From positions 1 through 46,537 of the forward strand of contig NZ_VOBQ01000029.1 in assembly GCF_007833165.1 (NCBI RefSeq): a stretch of 46,537 bases of DNA, in the 5' to 3' direction. Positions 1 to 7,394 of the stretch are shown here, piece by piece (the stretch's first letter is position 1; each line of letters starts with the position of its first letter). The DNA comes from Caenimonas sedimenti. GTDB lineage: Bacteria; Pseudomonadota; Gammaproteobacteria; Burkholderiales; Burkholderiaceae_C. Position numbers and translations under genes: made by a program. The notes under the pieces were generated by a model, which was not told where the DNA came from, did not search any database, and saw only the letters and a list, made by a program, of their open reading frames with translations.

Positions 1-1
1 G

Positions 2-127
2 CGTCGAGCCGCTTTGCCGCAGTGGAACCACTTCTACAACTGGCACCGACAGCACCATGGGATCGGCTGCAAACCGCCAATCTCCAGGCTCTCAGCTACA
101 AACAACCTCTTGACACTTCACACCTAG
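2..127 (+). mobile_element. IS481-family transposase, C-terminal fragment (partial)
   Basis: The frame from base 2 encodes 41 residues and a TAG. It has the typical C-terminal end of IS481-family DDE transposases: W-N-H-F-Y-N-W-H-R near the start, then G-I-G-C-K-P-P-I-S-R-L, then N-N-L-L-T-L-H. The catalytic core lies outside the window. The probable right terminal repeat reads, from outside inward, TGTGAAGTGTCAAGAGGTTG (bases 122 back to 103), so the element would end at 122 and coding runs into the flank. The next bases, CCTAGA (123-128), fit the NCTAGN target known for IS481. The transposase stop codon (125-127) is therefore supplied by the target site. The family call is firm; the exact end is inferred from motif and target. 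Confidence 0.8.
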
Positions 128-675
128 AGCCCAACACGGAACCGGAGCTCGCGGCCTCCGCCCAGGGACGCCAGCTTCTCGAATTCCTCGACGAGCACTC
201 CGCCATTGGCAGCGATCACCTTTTGCGAAGGCAGGTTCTCCGGCGACGTGGTGATTTCCACGTGCGGTAGTCCACGAGTTCTTGCTTCCCGCAGCATCAA
301 GCCCAGCGCACGAGTCGCGTAGCCAAGCCGCTGCTTCCAGGGCACCACGCCGTACCCGATGTGGCCCAGGCAGTACGCCGGCAGTTCCGGCGTGCCGTCG
401 GCCCAGCGCAACTGAATGCTGCCGCAGAACTCGCCGTCCCACATCCACTTGCGATAGCCCGGCAGCCTCGGCACGACCGAGCCGTCGGGCAGCATGACGC
501 CTTCGCCGCCGCCCTGGAAGTTCACCAACCGGTCGAAGAAAGCATCCGGGTTCTGCCGGATCGCGGCGAGCTCTTCGTCCGCCACTTGCGGCCGCAGGTT
601 GTTCGGCGACCAGCCACGCCGAAGCGCATCGGCATAGGAGCGCAGGTATTCGGGAGCGGGCCAGACCAGTTGCAT
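124..675 (-). CDS. GNAT-family N-acetyltransferase
   Basis: Product of 183 residues. It probably transfers an acetyl group from acetyl-CoA to an amine; the substrate is unknown. The acetyl-CoA binding stretch Q-R-L-G-Y-A (residues 115-120) opens the helix R-A-L-G-L-M-L. It is preceded by the strand H-I-G-Y-G-V and followed by a P-E-N-L-P-S-Q-K-V-I-A-A-N-G-G segment (about 145-159), as in RimJ/RimL-like GNATs where a late Asn contacts CoA. It is the last gene of the minus-strand run from 2810, 7 bases after the serine hydrolase. Its TAG stop (124-126) lies inside the CTAG target of the adjoining IS481 element, so the insertion left the reading frame complete. Confidence 0.85.
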   Translation of the reverse strand: MQLVWPAPEYLRSYADALRRGWSPNNLRPQVADEELAAIRQNPDAFFDRLVNFQGGGEGVMLPDGSVVPRLPGYRKWMWDGEFCGSIQLRWADGTPELPAYCLGHIGYGVVPWKQRLGYATRALGLMLREARTRGLPHVEITTSPENLPSQKVIAANGGVLVEEFEKLASLGGGRELRFRVGL

Positions 676-682
676 GGACCCG

Positions 683-1702
683 TCAGCCGGCCTTCTGCGC
701 CGCGGGCAGGATGCCTTCCTGCAGCAGCTGCAGGAAATGCGCCCTGCGCTGGCTGTCGGCGGATACCGTCGAAGTGATCGCCACGACCAGATCCAGTGGC
801 GGATGCACCCAGATCACCTGGCCGGCGTAGCCGCTCGCCATGTAGGTTCGGCGCGGCGCCTCATTCGGCAGGATCCACCAGAGATAGCCCAGGGGCATGT
901 TCACCGGAGCGCCGCCGCGGTTCTGCGGGCGGGTCGCATCGGCCACGTACCCGGCCGGCAGCAGTTGCCGGTCACCCCAGCGCCCCTGCTGCAGGAACAG
1001 TTGGCCCAGCTTCGCCATGTCGACCGTCCGCATGTGCAGGATAGGTGCGTAGCGGGGCTCGGCCATGCCCAACGGCTCCACCAAATGGCGCCGTGCGTAG
1101 TCGGCCAGCGGCATGCTGGTGGCGCGCTCGAGCAAGGCACCCAGCAGCACGACGATCGCGTTGTCATAGGCGAAGCGTTCGCCCGGCGCCGCAATCAGCG
1201 GGCGTGCCCAGCCCTGGGCCGGCGGCAGCTTGCCCGTGATGGAGGTCGCCGATCCCAGGTCGAAGCCGGCGCTCAGGGTCAGCAGGTGTTTCACCGTGAT
1301 GTCGCGCGTGCGCGGGTCGGCGTTCAGCGCGGCCCACTCCGGTACCAGCGCGACCACGGGCTGGTCGATGCTGCGGATTTCTCCGCGTCCGATCGCAATG
1401 CCCACCAACGCTGTCAGTGCGCTCTTCTCCACGGATTGCACGTTGCGCAGGGTGTCCGGAGCGCCGTCACGGTGGAACTCGTGGCGCAGGCGTCCGCCCA
1501 GCACGATGGCCACGCTCTGCACGTCGGTCCAGCGGCGCGCGAGCGGATCTTCGAGCGCCGCGAAGGCGCGCGTGTCGGCCGTCCGTTCGTCCGCGGTCGA
1601 GGGGCGCCATTGCGCGGACGCGGTCCACGGCAGGACACCAAGCGGCACGGCACCCAGCATCGCGAGCCACCGGCGCCGCGCAGCACGCCTCAGTTCATTC
1701 AC
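683..1702 (-). CDS. Exported serine hydrolase of the beta-lactamase/class C family
   Basis: 339 residues from a GTG start. The start is chosen because GTG at 1702-1700 overlaps the stop of the upstream RHH gene in a GTGA junction and because an arginine-rich signal peptide follows (R-R-A-A-R-R-R then L-A-M-L-G-A-V-P-L-G, cleavage after A-S-A near residue 30; possibly Tat). Catalytic motifs of the fold: S90-V-E-K93 (nucleophile and general base) and Y179-D-N181. The third motif is near residues 290-294 as S-G-Y-A-G rather than K-T-G or H-x-G. Such proteins include esterases, D-aminopeptidases and beta-lactamase-like enzymes; the substrate cannot be read from sequence. It acts outside the cytoplasm. 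Translation is probably coupled to the RHH gene. Confidence 0.85.
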   Translation of the reverse strand: MNELRRAARRRWLAMLGAVPLGVLPWTASAQWRPSTADERTADTRAFAALEDPLARRWTDVQSVAIVLGGRLRHEFHRDGAPDTLRNVQSVEKSALTALVGIAIGRGEIRSIDQPVVALVPEWAALNADPRTRDITVKHLLTLSAGFDLGSATSITGKLPPAQGWARPLIAAPGERFAYDNAIVVLLGALLERATSMPLADYARRHLVEPLGMAEPRYAPILHMRTVDMAKLGQLFLQQGRWGDRQLLPAGYVADATRPQNRGGAPVNMPLGYLWWILPNEAPRRTYMASGYAGQVIWVHPPLDLVVAITSTVSADSQRRAHFLQLLQEGILPAAQKAG

Positions 1703-1893
1703 TTGGGGTTCTCCTTTCGTGCCCGTTCCGCCGCCGCACCCGGCAGGCGCCCGCGCCGCGCCAGCGCTTCCCGCAGCAGGAACTCCACCTGCGCGTTCGC
1801 GCTGCGAAGCTCCTGCGCGGCGAGGCGCTCGACCTCCTCCCACAGCAGGGGATCGATGCGCAGCGGAAACGCCTTCTTGCCGGGACTCGCCAT
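1699..1893 (-). CDS. Small ribbon-helix-helix (Arc/MetJ-type) DNA-binding protein
   Basis: 64 residues. The pattern K-A-F-P-L-R-I-D-P (beta strand), L-L-W-E-E-V-E-R-L-A-A-Q-E-L (helix), S-A-N-A-Q-V-E-F-L-L-R-E-A-L (helix) is a ribbon-helix-helix fold, as in Arc-like proteins and HicB/VapB antitoxin DNA-binding domains. The tail is basic. No toxin gene adjoins it: the upstream partner is an SPFH membrane protein (20-base gap) and the downstream gene is a secreted hydrolase (4-base overlap). The natural guess is an autoregulator of this operon acting on the palindrome over the promoter at 2829-2866. Start ATG at 1893. Confidence 0.8.
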   Translation of the reverse strand: MASPGKKAFPLRIDPLLWEEVERLAAQELRSANAQVEFLLREALARRGRLPGAAAERARKENPK

Positions 1894-1913
1894 GCGGCTT
1901 GGGTCTCAGCTTC

Positions 1914-2810
1914 TCAGGTGTACAGCGTGCCGGTGTTGACCACCGGTTGCACATCGTGATCCGAGCACAGCACCACCAGCAGGTTGGACACCATCGCCGC
2001 TTTGCGTTCGTCGTCGAGCACGACCAGGTTGCGTTCGGACAGGCCCCGCAACGCGGCCTCCACCATGCCCACCGCGCCGGCCACGATCTGGTGGCGCGCG
2101 CTGACGATGGCCGTGGCCTGCTGGCGGCGCAGCATCACCTGCGCGATCTCGGGGGCGTAGGCCAGGTGGGTCAGCTTGGCATCGAGCACCTCCACGCCGG
2201 CGCTGGCGAAGCGCAGGTTCAGCTCCGCCTTCAGCGCATCGGCCACGGTGTCGAGCCCGGCGCGCAACGTGGTCTCGTCCGCGTCCAGGTCCTCGCCGCT
2301 GTCGTAGGCATAGAGCGTCGCCAGGTGGCGGATCGCCGCTTCGGCCTGGATGCTGACGAACTTGGTGTAGTCGTCGATCTCGAACACGGCGCGTGCGGTG
2401 TCCACCACGCGCCAGACCACCGCGGCGCCGATCTCCACCGGGTTGCCGCGCTTGTCGTTCACCTTCAGCGGCGCGGTGTTCAGGTTGCGCGCCCGCAGCG
2501 AGATCTTGCGGCCGCTTTGCAGGGGATTGGTCCAGCGCAGGCCTTCGGTTCGATCGGTGCCCTGGTACTTGCCGAACAGGGTGAGGACGATGCCTTCGTT
2601 GGGCTGGAGCATGTAGAGCCCCGGCAGCAACGCCATGCCGGCCAGCAACAATGCGACACCCACCGCGGTGGGCGCCGCCTGCCGGGCGAGAACGAACAGG
2701 CCGGCGGCGAGGATGGCAGCGGCAATGAAGACGATTGCGTAGCCACTCAGCGAGCGGTATTCGTCCTCGGTTCGATCGTAGGAATGGGCAATGGCGGCGG
2801 GAGCGGACAT
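1914..2810 (-). CDS. SPFH/band-7 domain membrane protein (stomatin-like)
   Basis: 298 residues. Two hydrophobic segments near residues 24-45 and 50-70 anchor the protein. A band-7 (SPFH) domain follows, starting at Q-P-N-E-G-I-V-L-T-L-F-G and including L-R-W-T-N-P and V-E-I-G-A-A-V-V-W-R-V-V-D-T. A long region ends in the oligomerisation-type segment A-Y-A-P-E-I-A-Q-V-M-L-R-R-Q-Q-A. SPFH proteins form large membrane rings and organise membrane microdomains and proteases. This one lacks the usual NfeD partner; it is followed by an RHH regulator and a secreted hydrolase. Start ATG at 2810, with GGAG about 9 bases upstream and a good promoter in the intergenic space. Confidence 0.88.
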   Translation of the reverse strand: MSAPAAIAHSYDRTEDEYRSLSGYAIVFIAAAILAAGLFVLARQAAPTAVGVALLLAGMALLPGLYMLQPNEGIVLTLFGKYQGTDRTEGLRWTNPLQSGRKISLRARNLNTAPLKVNDKRGNPVEIGAAVVWRVVDTARAVFEIDDYTKFVSIQAEAAIRHLATLYAYDSGEDLDADETTLRAGLDTVADALKAELNLRFASAGVEVLDAKLTHLAYAPEIAQVMLRRQQATAIVSARHQIVAGAVGMVEAALRGLSERNLVVLDDERKAAMVSNLLVVLCSDHDVQPVVNTGTLYT

Positions 2811-2828
2811 GAGGGGCGTCTCCGGAAA

Positions 2829-2840
2829 AGTGATATCACT
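2829..2840. promoter_or_regulatory. Perfect 12-bp palindrome over the SPFH promoter, candidate RHH operator
   Basis: AGTGATATCACT is its own reverse complement. On the minus strand the core GATAT recurs 11 bases upstream (CGATAT then TGATATC), giving two half-sites one helical turn apart. Ribbon-helix-helix repressors commonly bind such spaced repeats. Position over the -10 and start region suggests repression. Which protein binds is inference; the RHH protein encoded in the operon is the prime candidate. Confidence 0.55.
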
Positions 2841-2866
2841 CTAATATCGAAAATCGCCCCTGTCAA
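2838..2866 (-). promoter_or_regulatory. Sigma70-type promoter of the SPFH-RHH-hydrolase-GNAT operon
   Basis: Read on the minus strand: a perfect -35 TTGACA (2866-2861), a 17-base spacer, and a -10 TAGAGT (2843-2838, 4 of 6 consensus). It lies 28 bases before the SPFH start codon. The palindrome at 2829-2840 overlaps the last bases of the -10. Confidence 0.75.
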
Positions 2867-2885
2867 CTCACGGCATCATTGGCGG

Positions 2886-3374
2886 ATGGCATCAGCGACG
2901 GACCCCGCCCTTCCGCCCGGACTGGTCGCCGTGACCGGTGACGAAGGGTCCGGCAAGACGCGCTGGCTGCGGGCGCTCGGCGGCGACGTGCTCTGGCTCG
3001 ACCTGTTCCTGCCCGGGCAAGACGAACTGACGCCCGCGCAGGTGTGGCAAGCCCTGGCGGCGCGATGCGCTCGCTGGAACGCGGAGCTGCTGGAGGAACT
3101 GATCGCCGCACTGGACCTCAGCGACCATCGCGACAAGCGCCTCTTCATGCTCTCGACCGGCAGCCGGCGCAAGGTGGCTCTCGCAGGCCTGCTGGCCAGC
3201 GGTGCCACGGTGACCTGCCTGGACCAGCCGTTCGCCGCGCTGGATGCGGCGTCGGCCCGGATCATTCGCGAATTCCTCGCAGACATGGCTGACCACCCGA
3301 CCCGGACGTGGGTGGTCGCCGACTACGAGGCGGACGAGCGCCTGCCCTGGCGGCGCCGCATCGCGCTGGGCTGA
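2886..3374 (+). CDS. Small solo ABC-type ATPase-like protein with degenerate catalytic residues
   Basis: 162 residues, shorter than a normal ABC nucleotide-binding domain (about 200 or more). Order of motifs: Walker A G18-D-E-G-S-G-K-T25; a Q-loop-like F-L-P-G-Q45-D; signature-like L-S-T-G-S-R-R-K-V-A-L-A (89-100), resembling CcmA-type exporters; Walker B-like V-T-C-L-D113-Q114-P; D-loop A-A-L-D120. The catalytic Glu after the Walker B Asp is Gln114, and the H-loop region (V-V-A-D-Y-E, about 143-148) has no His. ATP binding is likely and hydrolysis probably weak. No permease gene lies nearby. Divergent from the SPFH operon with 75 bases between. Start ATG at 2886; longer upstream frames are antisense to SPFH. 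Confidence 0.75.
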   Translation: MASATDPALPPGLVAVTGDEGSGKTRWLRALGGDVLWLDLFLPGQDELTPAQVWQALAARCARWNAELLEELIAALDLSDHRDKRLFMLSTGSRRKVALAGLLASGATVTCLDQPFAALDAASARIIREFLADMADHPTRTWVVADYEADERLPWRRRIALG

Positions 3375-3393
3375 TCCACCGGCCGCCGGACGA

Positions 3394-4356
3394 TCAGCAG
3401 CCCGCAGTGCACTTCCCGGCGGCGTCGAACTCCATCGTCCGGCCCGACAGCGGGATGTGCACCGGCATCTTCGCCGCCCGGGCAAACGCCTCGGTCTTGC
3501 TGCCGGCGCGCACCTTGCCGCCCACGGTGCCGACCTCGTTGGCATGCGACGCGATCACGGCGGCGGGCCTCACCATGTCGTTCACCACGAACGCCGCTTC
3601 GGCAGGCCCGGTCGTGAAGCCGTCGCCGATGTTCATGACGGCCAGCTTCGCGTTGTAGTGGGTCCGCACGATCTCGTGATCGGCGGTGATGCCCGTGTCG
3701 CCCGACAGCCAGGCGACGAGCCCGTTGCTGAAACGCAGCACGTAACCGGTGGCGGGGCCCACGTCCCCCGCGATGCCCGCGTCCTTCAGGAACTGGCCGA
3801 AGGGCCCGCCGATGTAGTCGGGGTCCACGCCGTTGCTGTGCAGGGCCGTCACCGTGGCGATGCGGACGGCGCCCACGGTCACGCTGCCACCGAACCGGGC
3901 CAGCATGGAATCAGCGGCGTTGCCGCCATTGGCCCGCAGCTTGGCCGCAAAGAACGCGGGCATCTCGCTGCCGGTCACGATCTTGGCCTTCTTGGCCAGT
4001 GCGATGTTGACCACGCTGGTGTTGGGCGCCGCCGAAACACTGATGTCGGGCCGCTCGCAGGTGCCGGCGTTGGGCTCCTTGATGTGCGCATTGCCGGCGT
4101 GGTCGCCATGCATGTGGCTCACCAGGACGACGTCGATCTTGCCAAGACGCGGGTCGTTCGCGCCGGCCACGGTGCGGCCCGGGTCGTAAAGGATGCGCGT
4201 GCCGTTGGGGTCTTCGAAGATCAGGGCGCGGTCCTGCGGACAGAACTCGCCTTCGATGCCGCCGAGCGGCGTGACCTTGACGACTTGGGCAAAGGACGGC
4301 GCGGCCAGCAGCGCCGCGAAAGCGGTGGCCGCGGCCCAGCGTTTCAGGTGTTTCAT
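3394..4356 (-). CDS. Exported metallo-beta-lactamase-fold hydrolase
   Basis: 320 residues. Signal peptide M-K-H-L-K-R-W then a hydrophobic run, cleavage near S-F-A-Q (residue 24), so periplasmic. The zinc motif H81-M-H-G-D-H86 marks the MBL fold, with later ligands in L-S-G-D-T-G (about residue 215) and A-S-H-A-N-E (about 262). The family includes UlaG-like lactonases and other hydrolases; the substrate is not readable. The start at 4356 is preferred over ATG 4368 because AGGAG lies 5 bases before it and overlaps the alternative start. It lies 32 bases downstream of the alpha/beta hydrolase gene on the same strand and is probably co-transcribed. Convergent with the ABC-like ATPase. Confidence 0.85.
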   Translation of the reverse strand: MKHLKRWAAATAFAALLAAPSFAQVVKVTPLGGIEGEFCPQDRALIFEDPNGTRILYDPGRTVAGANDPRLGKIDVVLVSHMHGDHAGNAHIKEPNAGTCERPDISVSAAPNTSVVNIALAKKAKIVTGSEMPAFFAAKLRANGGNAADSMLARFGGSVTVGAVRIATVTALHSNGVDPDYIGGPFGQFLKDAGIAGDVGPATGYVLRFSNGLVAWLSGDTGITADHEIVRTHYNAKLAVMNIGDGFTTGPAEAAFVVNDMVRPAAVIASHANEVGTVGGKVRAGSKTEAFARAAKMPVHIPLSGRTMEFDAAGKCTAGC

Positions 4357-4388
4357 GGTGCTCCTCATGGCTCGTTGAAAGTCAAAGC

Positions 4389-6338
4389 TCAGCGCAACTT
4401 GGACAGCCCGTCACGCGCAGCTGCCTCCACGGCGCGCTGCGCATCTTCCGGCAGCAGCAACCGTTCCGCGACCATCTGCGCGGTCGCTGCTCGCACCGCC
4501 GCCACATAGGCCGCATCGTCGGGGTAGCGCTCCGCCAGTGAAGGCCGCGGATCGCGCGCGGCCTCGCGCTCGGCGCGCGTCGTCGCGAAGGGCACGACGG
4601 CCCCTTGCAGCGCGAACAGCGTGCCCGCGCCATAGCCTTCGGGCCGCGGGTTCCAGCCGGTGTACGTCGCGCGTGGCGCGGCCAGTGCCGGCAGGCGAAT
4701 GCCGGCGATGGCCATGCCATCGGCATCGGCCCGCGGCACGAACACGGGGTAGCTGCCCAGCACCTTGGCCGGGAACACGTTGGGATCCGTGAACGCCGCG
4801 CCGGTGTAGATCGCGGCATACGGCAGGCCCGGGATGTTCGTGGGGACGGCGTCCGCGGCCGCGACCAAAGTCCCGTGGGCACGCATCGGCACCCGGCTGG
4901 CGGGCGGCTCCGTGCCGGTCGTGATCCAGCCTTGCATGGCAACCAGCAGTGCGCGCATCGGCGCACCCGCGTGCATCGGATTGACGGGCAGCGCCATCGT
5001 GGGCGCGCGGCGCACCTTGTCCGTCGCTTCCGTGAAGTGCGGTGTGCCGGTGATCATGTAGGCGCGCACGTCCGCCGGCAGGTCGAGGTGGTTGCCCGCC
5101 GCGTCCGTGACCACCAGCGACGCCCGGGACGCCCACCATTCGTGCTCGCTGTCGGTGTGGATGATGCGCGGGCACGTGTTGTTGGCGCGGCAGCGCTGCA
5201 GGATGCCGTCGCGCTTGCCGCTCAAAGGGTCGGCCAGCGGCTCGTAGGTGAAGGGGAAGGTGTCGGCCTGCCAGGACGGGTCCTGCGGGTGCCGCGCGTT
5301 GCGCCCAGGGTTGCCGAAGCGGACGTTGGTCGCCATGCGGCGGGCGCCGGCAATATGGGGCATCAACCCGTCGAACACCTTGGCGCCCTGCAGGTCTTCG
5401 TTGAAGCCGAGATGCAGGAAGTCGCGCAGGAAGCGGCCCGACTGCGACACGCCGAAACCGATGGCGCGCTGCGGCAGGCGGGCCGCCAGCGGATTGGCGG
5501 CGCTCGTGTCCTTGCGCAGGAACGCCACCACGTCGCGGGTCGCGGCGAAGCCCAGCCCCAGCACGATGGCGTCGCGGCCGGTGTAGGTGACTTCATAGAG
5601 CGCACCGGCATCGAAGCCGGTCGCCGGCCGCGTGATCTCGACCGTCTGGGCCCCGGTCGCGCGAATGGCGAGGCCGGCGGGCTTCTCTCGTGGCGCGTCC
5701 CAGCGCGCCCGCACGGTGACCGCGAGCGAGCCGGGGTCCGCCACCGGGTAGGACAGGGTCTGCTGCGCCGGGCTGCGCATGTGGTCGAAGATGAACTCGT
5801 CGCGCACCGCCCCGGTCACACCCTGCAGCACCGGCGCCGCCAGCGCGATCTGGCGCGGCTGCGAGGGAATGTCCGCCTGCCACCCGACCCACGCGATGGT
5901 GTAGCCCTGGCCATGCATGAAGCCGAGCCCGGCGTCCGCCGCCTTGTCGATCGCGTTCGAGCCCGCATCGCTCGCGTCGTCGAAGAGCTGCGGGGCCCGT
6001 TTGCGGCCCCGGTTGGGAACGTCGACGAACAAGGTGCCGTTGCCGCGCGCGGGGTCCGCGGGCCGCAGCAGCACCACGTCCGTGGTCGCTTCGACCTTGC
6101 CGGCCGCGTTGCGGGGTGCCTTGTCGATGTCGGCAATGACGGCATTGCGGCGGTCCGCCGGGTCCAGCGCGATGGTGGCGCGCCCCGTGACCCGCACGTA
6201 GGGGCCGACGGCACCGAAGCTGCGCCCCTCGAACACCGGAACGCTCTCCAGCACTTCGAAGCGGACGACCTCGGCTTGCGCCGCGGCGGCCATCACGCAC
6301 AGCGAGCAGCCAGCGGCCTGCAGCAGACTTCTGAGCAT
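4389..6338 (-). CDS. Exported alpha/beta hydrolase-domain protein (PF20091-like)
   Basis: 649 residues. An N-terminal signal peptide ends near A-A-A-A-Q-A (residue 22). The nucleophile motif G296-V-S-Q-S-G301-R is the one seen in the alpha/beta hydrolase domain-containing family, which has large proteins of about 600-700 residues. The H-S-D/E type C-terminal region includes H-T-D-S-E-H-E-W-W (about 413-421) and T-P-H-F-T-E. Substrates of the family are poorly known; esters or lactones are likely. The ATG at 6338 follows GGAGA by 8 bases; in-frame sequence upstream lacks a signal peptide. A leader motif at 6384-6396 matches one before the TTT operon at 7459, suggesting shared control by the LysR regulator between them. 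Confidence 0.82.
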   Translation of the reverse strand: MLRSLLQAAGCSLCVMAAAAQAEVVRFEVLESVPVFEGRSFGAVGPYVRVTGRATIALDPADRRNAVIADIDKAPRNAAGKVEATTDVVLLRPADPARGNGTLFVDVPNRGRKRAPQLFDDASDAGSNAIDKAADAGLGFMHGQGYTIAWVGWQADIPSQPRQIALAAPVLQGVTGAVRDEFIFDHMRSPAQQTLSYPVADPGSLAVTVRARWDAPREKPAGLAIRATGAQTVEITRPATGFDAGALYEVTYTGRDAIVLGLGFAATRDVVAFLRKDTSAANPLAARLPQRAIGFGVSQSGRFLRDFLHLGFNEDLQGAKVFDGLMPHIAGARRMATNVRFGNPGRNARHPQDPSWQADTFPFTYEPLADPLSGKRDGILQRCRANNTCPRIIHTDSEHEWWASRASLVVTDAAGNHLDLPADVRAYMITGTPHFTEATDKVRRAPTMALPVNPMHAGAPMRALLVAMQGWITTGTEPPASRVPMRAHGTLVAAADAVPTNIPGLPYAAIYTGAAFTDPNVFPAKVLGSYPVFVPRADADGMAIAGIRLPALAAPRATYTGWNPRPEGYGAGTLFALQGAVVPFATTRAEREAARDPRPSLAERYPDDAAYVAAVRAATAQMVAERLLLPEDAQRAVEAAARDGLSKLR

Positions 6339-6383
6339 GGGCTTGTCTCCTTTTGCCGCGCATCTTGGAGGCGGCCGCCCGCT

Positions 6384-6396
6384 CTGTATATTGCAA
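6384..6396 (-). promoter_or_regulatory. Motif TTGCAATATACAG upstream of the alpha/beta hydrolase
   Basis: On the minus strand it reads TTGCAATATACAG, 46 bases before the ATG at 6338. It matches the plus-strand motif at 7395-7407 (TTGCAATTTACAG) at 12 of 13 positions. The C-C-A-A-A-A-G string also occurs just upstream in both. TATACA could serve as a -10 element; alternatively this is a regulator site. Confidence 0.45.
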
Positions 6397-6407
6397 CTTT
6401 TGGACGG

Positions 6408-6430
6408 ATTCATGCAGTCCAGGCATGAAT
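6408..6430. repeat. Perfect 8-bp inverted repeat with 7-bp spacer
   Basis: ATTCATGC (6408-6415), spacer AGTCCAG, GCATGAAT (6423-6430). It lies between the LysR gene end (6435) and the candidate promoter motif of the hydrolase gene. There is no T-run on either side, so a protein-binding site is as likely as a terminator. Confidence 0.55.
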
Positions 6431-6434
6431 GGCG

Positions 6435-7349
6435 TCAGTCGCGCCGGATGGTTTTCCGCTTGCCACGGCCGGCGTCCGTGAGCAGTTTCGCGAAGGCGGC
6501 GGCCGCCGGTGAGAGCCCCCGGCCACTGCGCCGCACGATGGCCAGCGTGCGGCTGATCTCGGGCTGTTCCAGCTTCACGCCGACGACCGAAGCCGGCCGT
6601 TGCGGCAGCGTGAGCTTGGGCACGACGGCCAGGCCCAGCCCGCTTTCCACCAGCCCGATCAGCGTGGAGACGTGGCGCACTTCGATGATGGGGCGCGGCA
6701 GGGGCGGCAGCTCGGCCAGCGCCTGGTCGATCAGCAGGCGGTTGCGCGACGCATGCGAAACGCGCGCGTGCGGATACTCTGCGAGCTCCTGCCAGCGGAC
6801 CGAACGCCGCTTGGCCAGCGGGTGTCCCGCCGGCACCGCCAGCACATAGGGCTCCTTCAGCAGCGGCGTGAACTCCACCTCCGGGTCCTGCATGCCGATG
6901 TAGTTCACCGCGAAGTCGGCCTCGCCGTGCTTCACGCTGGCCAGCACCTCGTCGGCGCCCTCCTCGATGATGCGGACCAGCACGCGCGGATGCTGCGCGC
7001 GGAAGGCGCGGATCACCGGCGGCAGAAAGTGGTGGACGGCCGAGAAGACGCAGCCGATCGTGACGTCGCCGGCCTCCAGCTCCGCCGCGTCGCGCAGGCT
7101 GAAGACGGACCGGTCGAGGTCCTCCACCAGGCCGCGCACCTCGCCGAGGAAGCGCTGGCCCAGCACCGTGAGCGCCACGCTGCGCGTGGTGCGGTCGAAC
7201 AGGCGCACGCCGAGCAGCTCTTCCAGGTGGCTGATGCGCCGGGACAGTGCCGGCGGCGAAAGGTGGAGTGCTTTCGCCGCGGCGGCGAAGCTCTGCAGTT
7301 CGCCGACGGTGACGAAGGCGCGGAGGTCGGCGAGCGAAGGCTTGATCAT
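6435..7349 (-). CDS. LysR-family transcriptional regulator
   Basis: 304 residues. The N-terminal winged helix-turn-helix covers about residues 5-64: L-A-D-L-R-A-F-V-T-V, A-A-A-A-K-A-L-H-L-S-P-P-A-L-S-R-R-I, L-E-E-L-L-G-V-R-L-F-D-R-T. The effector domain (about 92-295) is of the usual LysR periplasmic-binding fold, with G-L-G-L-A-V-V-P near residue 250. It is divergent from the TTT/CoA operon at 7459 (109 bases between starts) and lies just upstream of the alpha/beta hydrolase gene on the same strand. By LysR custom it probably controls both. Start ATG 7349 is set by the family N-terminus; the frame extends further upstream without support. Confidence 0.9.
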   Translation of the reverse strand: MIKPSLADLRAFVTVGELQSFAAAAKALHLSPPALSRRISHLEELLGVRLFDRTTRSVALTVLGQRFLGEVRGLVEDLDRSVFSLRDAAELEAGDVTIGCVFSAVHHFLPPVIRAFRAQHPRVLVRIIEEGADEVLASVKHGEADFAVNYIGMQDPEVEFTPLLKEPYVLAVPAGHPLAKRRSVRWQELAEYPHARVSHASRNRLLIDQALAELPPLPRPIIEVRHVSTLIGLVESGLGLAVVPKLTLPQRPASVVGVKLEQPEISRTLAIVRRSGRGLSPAAAAFAKLLTDAGRGKRKTIRRD

Positions 7350-7394
7350 GGGACCGGCGCATTCGTCCGGCAAATGCACCAAAAGCTCAGAAAC

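Noticed and set aside
683..1954. Extension of the serine hydrolase to a 423-residue product
   Set aside because: The extra residues overlap the RHH gene on the same strand; the GTG at 1702 forms a normal overlap and starts a signal peptide.
4605..6428. Long open frame (607 codons) on the plus strand over the alpha/beta hydrolase gene
   Set aside because: It is antisense to a gene with clear family motifs and signal peptide; its product is rich in Arg/Ala/Gly/His, as expected from high-GC antisense frames, with no domain.
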